The notes under the pieces are model-generated. The model was not told the DNA's origin. It saw only the letters and a program-made list of their open reading frames with translations, and did not search any database. Made by a program: the position numbers and the translations under genes. Of a stretch of 5,343 nt of DNA, positions 4,136 to 5,343 are shown piece after piece (position 1 is the stretch's first letter; each line of letters begins with the position of its first letter). Source of the DNA: an uncultured bacterium (GTDB lineage Bacteria; Bacillota; Clostridia; Oscillospirales; Oscillospiraceae); the NCBI GenBank assembly GCA_949288405.1, contig CASEKM010000065.1, positions 7,900-13,242 of the forward strand, written 5' to 3'.

Positions 4136-5343
4136 ATGCCGACCAATACCTATGAGAGCCCCCTGTCCTCCCGCTATGCCAGCGACGATATGCTGTACCT
4201 GTTCTCCGCCGACAAGAAGTTCACCACCTGGCGGAAGCTGTGGGTGGCCCTGGCCCGGGCGGAGATGGAGCTGGGCCTGCCCGTCACCCAGGAGCAGGTG
4301 GACGAGCTGGAGGCCCACATCAACGACATTGACTACCAGCGGGCCGCGGAGTGGGAGAAGAAGCTCCGCCACGACGTGATGGCCCACGTCCACACCTACG
4401 GGGAGCTGTGCCCCAAGGCCATGCCCATCATCCACCTGGGGGCCACCAGCTGCTACGTGGGGGACAACACCGACATCATCCTCATGCGGGAGGGGCTGGT
4501 GCTGGTCCGCAACAAGCTGGTGCAGGTGCTCGCCGCCCTGGCCAAGTTCGCCGAAGACTATAAGGCCCTGCCCACCCTGGGCTTCACCCACTTCCAGGCC
4601 GCCCAGCTGGTCACCGTGGGCAAGCGGGCCGCCCTGTGGATGAACGACCTGCTGCTGGACCTGGAGGAGGTGGAGCACCGCATCTCCACCCTGAAGCTGC
4701 TGGGCTCCAAGGGGACCACCGGCACCCAGGCCTCCTTCCTGGAGCTGTTTCACGGCGACCACGAGAAGGTGAAGGAGCTGGAGCGGAAGATCGCCAAGGA
4801 GATGGGCTTTGACGCGGTGGTCCCGGTGAGCGGCCAGACCTACTCCCGGAAGATGGACTACAGCGTCCTGTCCGTCCTGTCCGGCATCGCCCAGTCCGCC
4901 AGCAAGTTTGCCACCGACATGCGCCTGCTGTGCCACCTGAAGGAGGTGGAGGAGCCCTTTGAGAAGAACCAGATCGGCTCCTCCGCCATGCCCTATCCGC
5001 CATGCCCTACAAGCGCAACCCCATGCGGTGTGAGCGCATCTGCTCCCTGGCCCGGTATGTGATCGCGGACGGGTGCAACCCCGCCGTCACCGCCGCCACC
5101 CAGTGGTTCGAGCGCACCCTGGACGACTCCGCCAACAAGCGCATCTCCGTCCCCGAGGCGTTTTTGGCGGTGGACGCCATCCTGAATATCTACCGCAACG
5201 TGGCCTCCGGCCTGGTGGTCCACCCCAAGGTCATCGAGAAGCATGTGCTGGAGGAGCTGCCCTTCATGGCCAGCGAGAACATCATGATGGACGCGGTGGT
5301 CCGGGGCGGCGACCGGCAGGAGCTCCACGAGCGCATCCGCGTC
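4136..5343 (+). pseudogene. purB: Adenylosuccinate lyase, frameshifted by a 14-bp tandem duplication; 3' end beyond window
   Basis: PurB acts twice in purine synthesis, releasing fumarate from SAICAR to give AICAR and from adenylosuccinate to give AMP. The first frame (4136-5062) encodes a normal lyase up to GSSAMPY (residues 281-287). Key residues are His79 in HDVMAHVH and His152 in GFTHFQ; they align with human ADSL His86 and His159 at a constant offset of 7. Ser282 in the loop aligns with human Ser289. A duplicated 14-bp unit then shifts the frame, adding about 21 unrelated residues before TGA at 5060-5062. From 5002 another frame resumes precisely, with MPYKRNPMRCERICSLARYV, and continues without a stop through GGDRQELHERIRV to the edge. 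With one copy removed, 398 of an expected 475 or so residues are visible. No other decay is seen, so this may be a recent mutation, a reversible variant or a sequence error. The gene is probably monocistronic on its left side, with its own promoter. Confidence 0.93.
4982..5009 (+). repeat. Perfect 14-bp tandem duplication inside purB
   Basis: TCCGCCATGCCCTA occurs at 4982-4995 and again at 4996-5009 with no mismatch and no gap. The unit encodes the SAMPY part of the catalytic signature loop. Fourteen is not a multiple of three, so the second copy shifts the reading frame. Deleting either copy gives GSSAMPYKRNPMRCERIC, the family consensus. Confidence 0.97.

Noticed and set aside
4129..4155. 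Short upstream frame (8 codons) overlapping the purB start
   Set aside because: Its ATG is only 2 nt from the Shine-Dalgarno, too close for initiation, and the coded peptide has no known leader features.
4055..4936. 293-codon open frame on the minus strand
   Set aside because: Antisense shadow of purB, rich in G, L, Q and H, and it would read back through the purB promoter.
4982..5062. Programmed ribosomal frameshift in purB
   Set aside because: No slippery heptamer or stimulatory structure is apparent, and adenylosuccinate lyases are not known to use frameshifting. The perfect duplication explains the shift completely.

Overview
The window is GC-rich bacterial DNA with strong AGGAGG-type ribosome binding sites, an rplS-rbgA pair in the Firmicutes style, and two cell-wall hydrolases of the kind found in spore formers. 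This points to a high-GC, spore-forming member of the Clostridia, most likely Oscillospiraceae (Flavonifractor/Pseudoflavonifractor-like). The taxonomic call is inferred from protein style and composition, not from a database search.

Layout. Positions 1-1822 form a leftward (minus-strand) housekeeping unit. An extended -10 promoter (1794-1822) drives a structured leader, then rplS (ribosomal protein L19). A strong terminator hairpin with a UUCG loop follows (1313-1343), then rbgA (circularly permuted 50S-assembly GTPase, GTG start) and the N-terminal 110 codons of tsaB (t6A tRNA modification), which runs off the left edge. A GC-rich divergent spacer (1823-1928) separates this from a rightward two-gene wall-hydrolase unit: an Amidase_3-like protein with a C-terminal SH3 domain (1929-2672), and 11 bp later a double-LysM GH18 hydrolase of the SleL/YaaH type (2684-3964). 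Neither has a signal peptide. Both resemble proteins made in the mother cell for spore cortex remodelling or germination, and a candidate sigma-K-like promoter lies just upstream. After a 171-bp intergenic region with its own TATAAT promoter comes purB (adenylosuccinate lyase), which runs off the right edge.

The main anomaly is in purB. A perfect 14-bp tandem duplication (4982-4995 and 4996-5009) lies inside the catalytic signature loop GSSAMPYKRNP. It shifts the frame, so the annotated frame ends at 5062 after 22 unrelated residues, while the rest of the lyase continues intact in another frame to the window edge. Removing one copy restores a normal lyase. The event is therefore very recent, reversible, or a sequence or assembly error. 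Nothing else looks like a new system: no mobile element, CRISPR array or RNA gene was seen.
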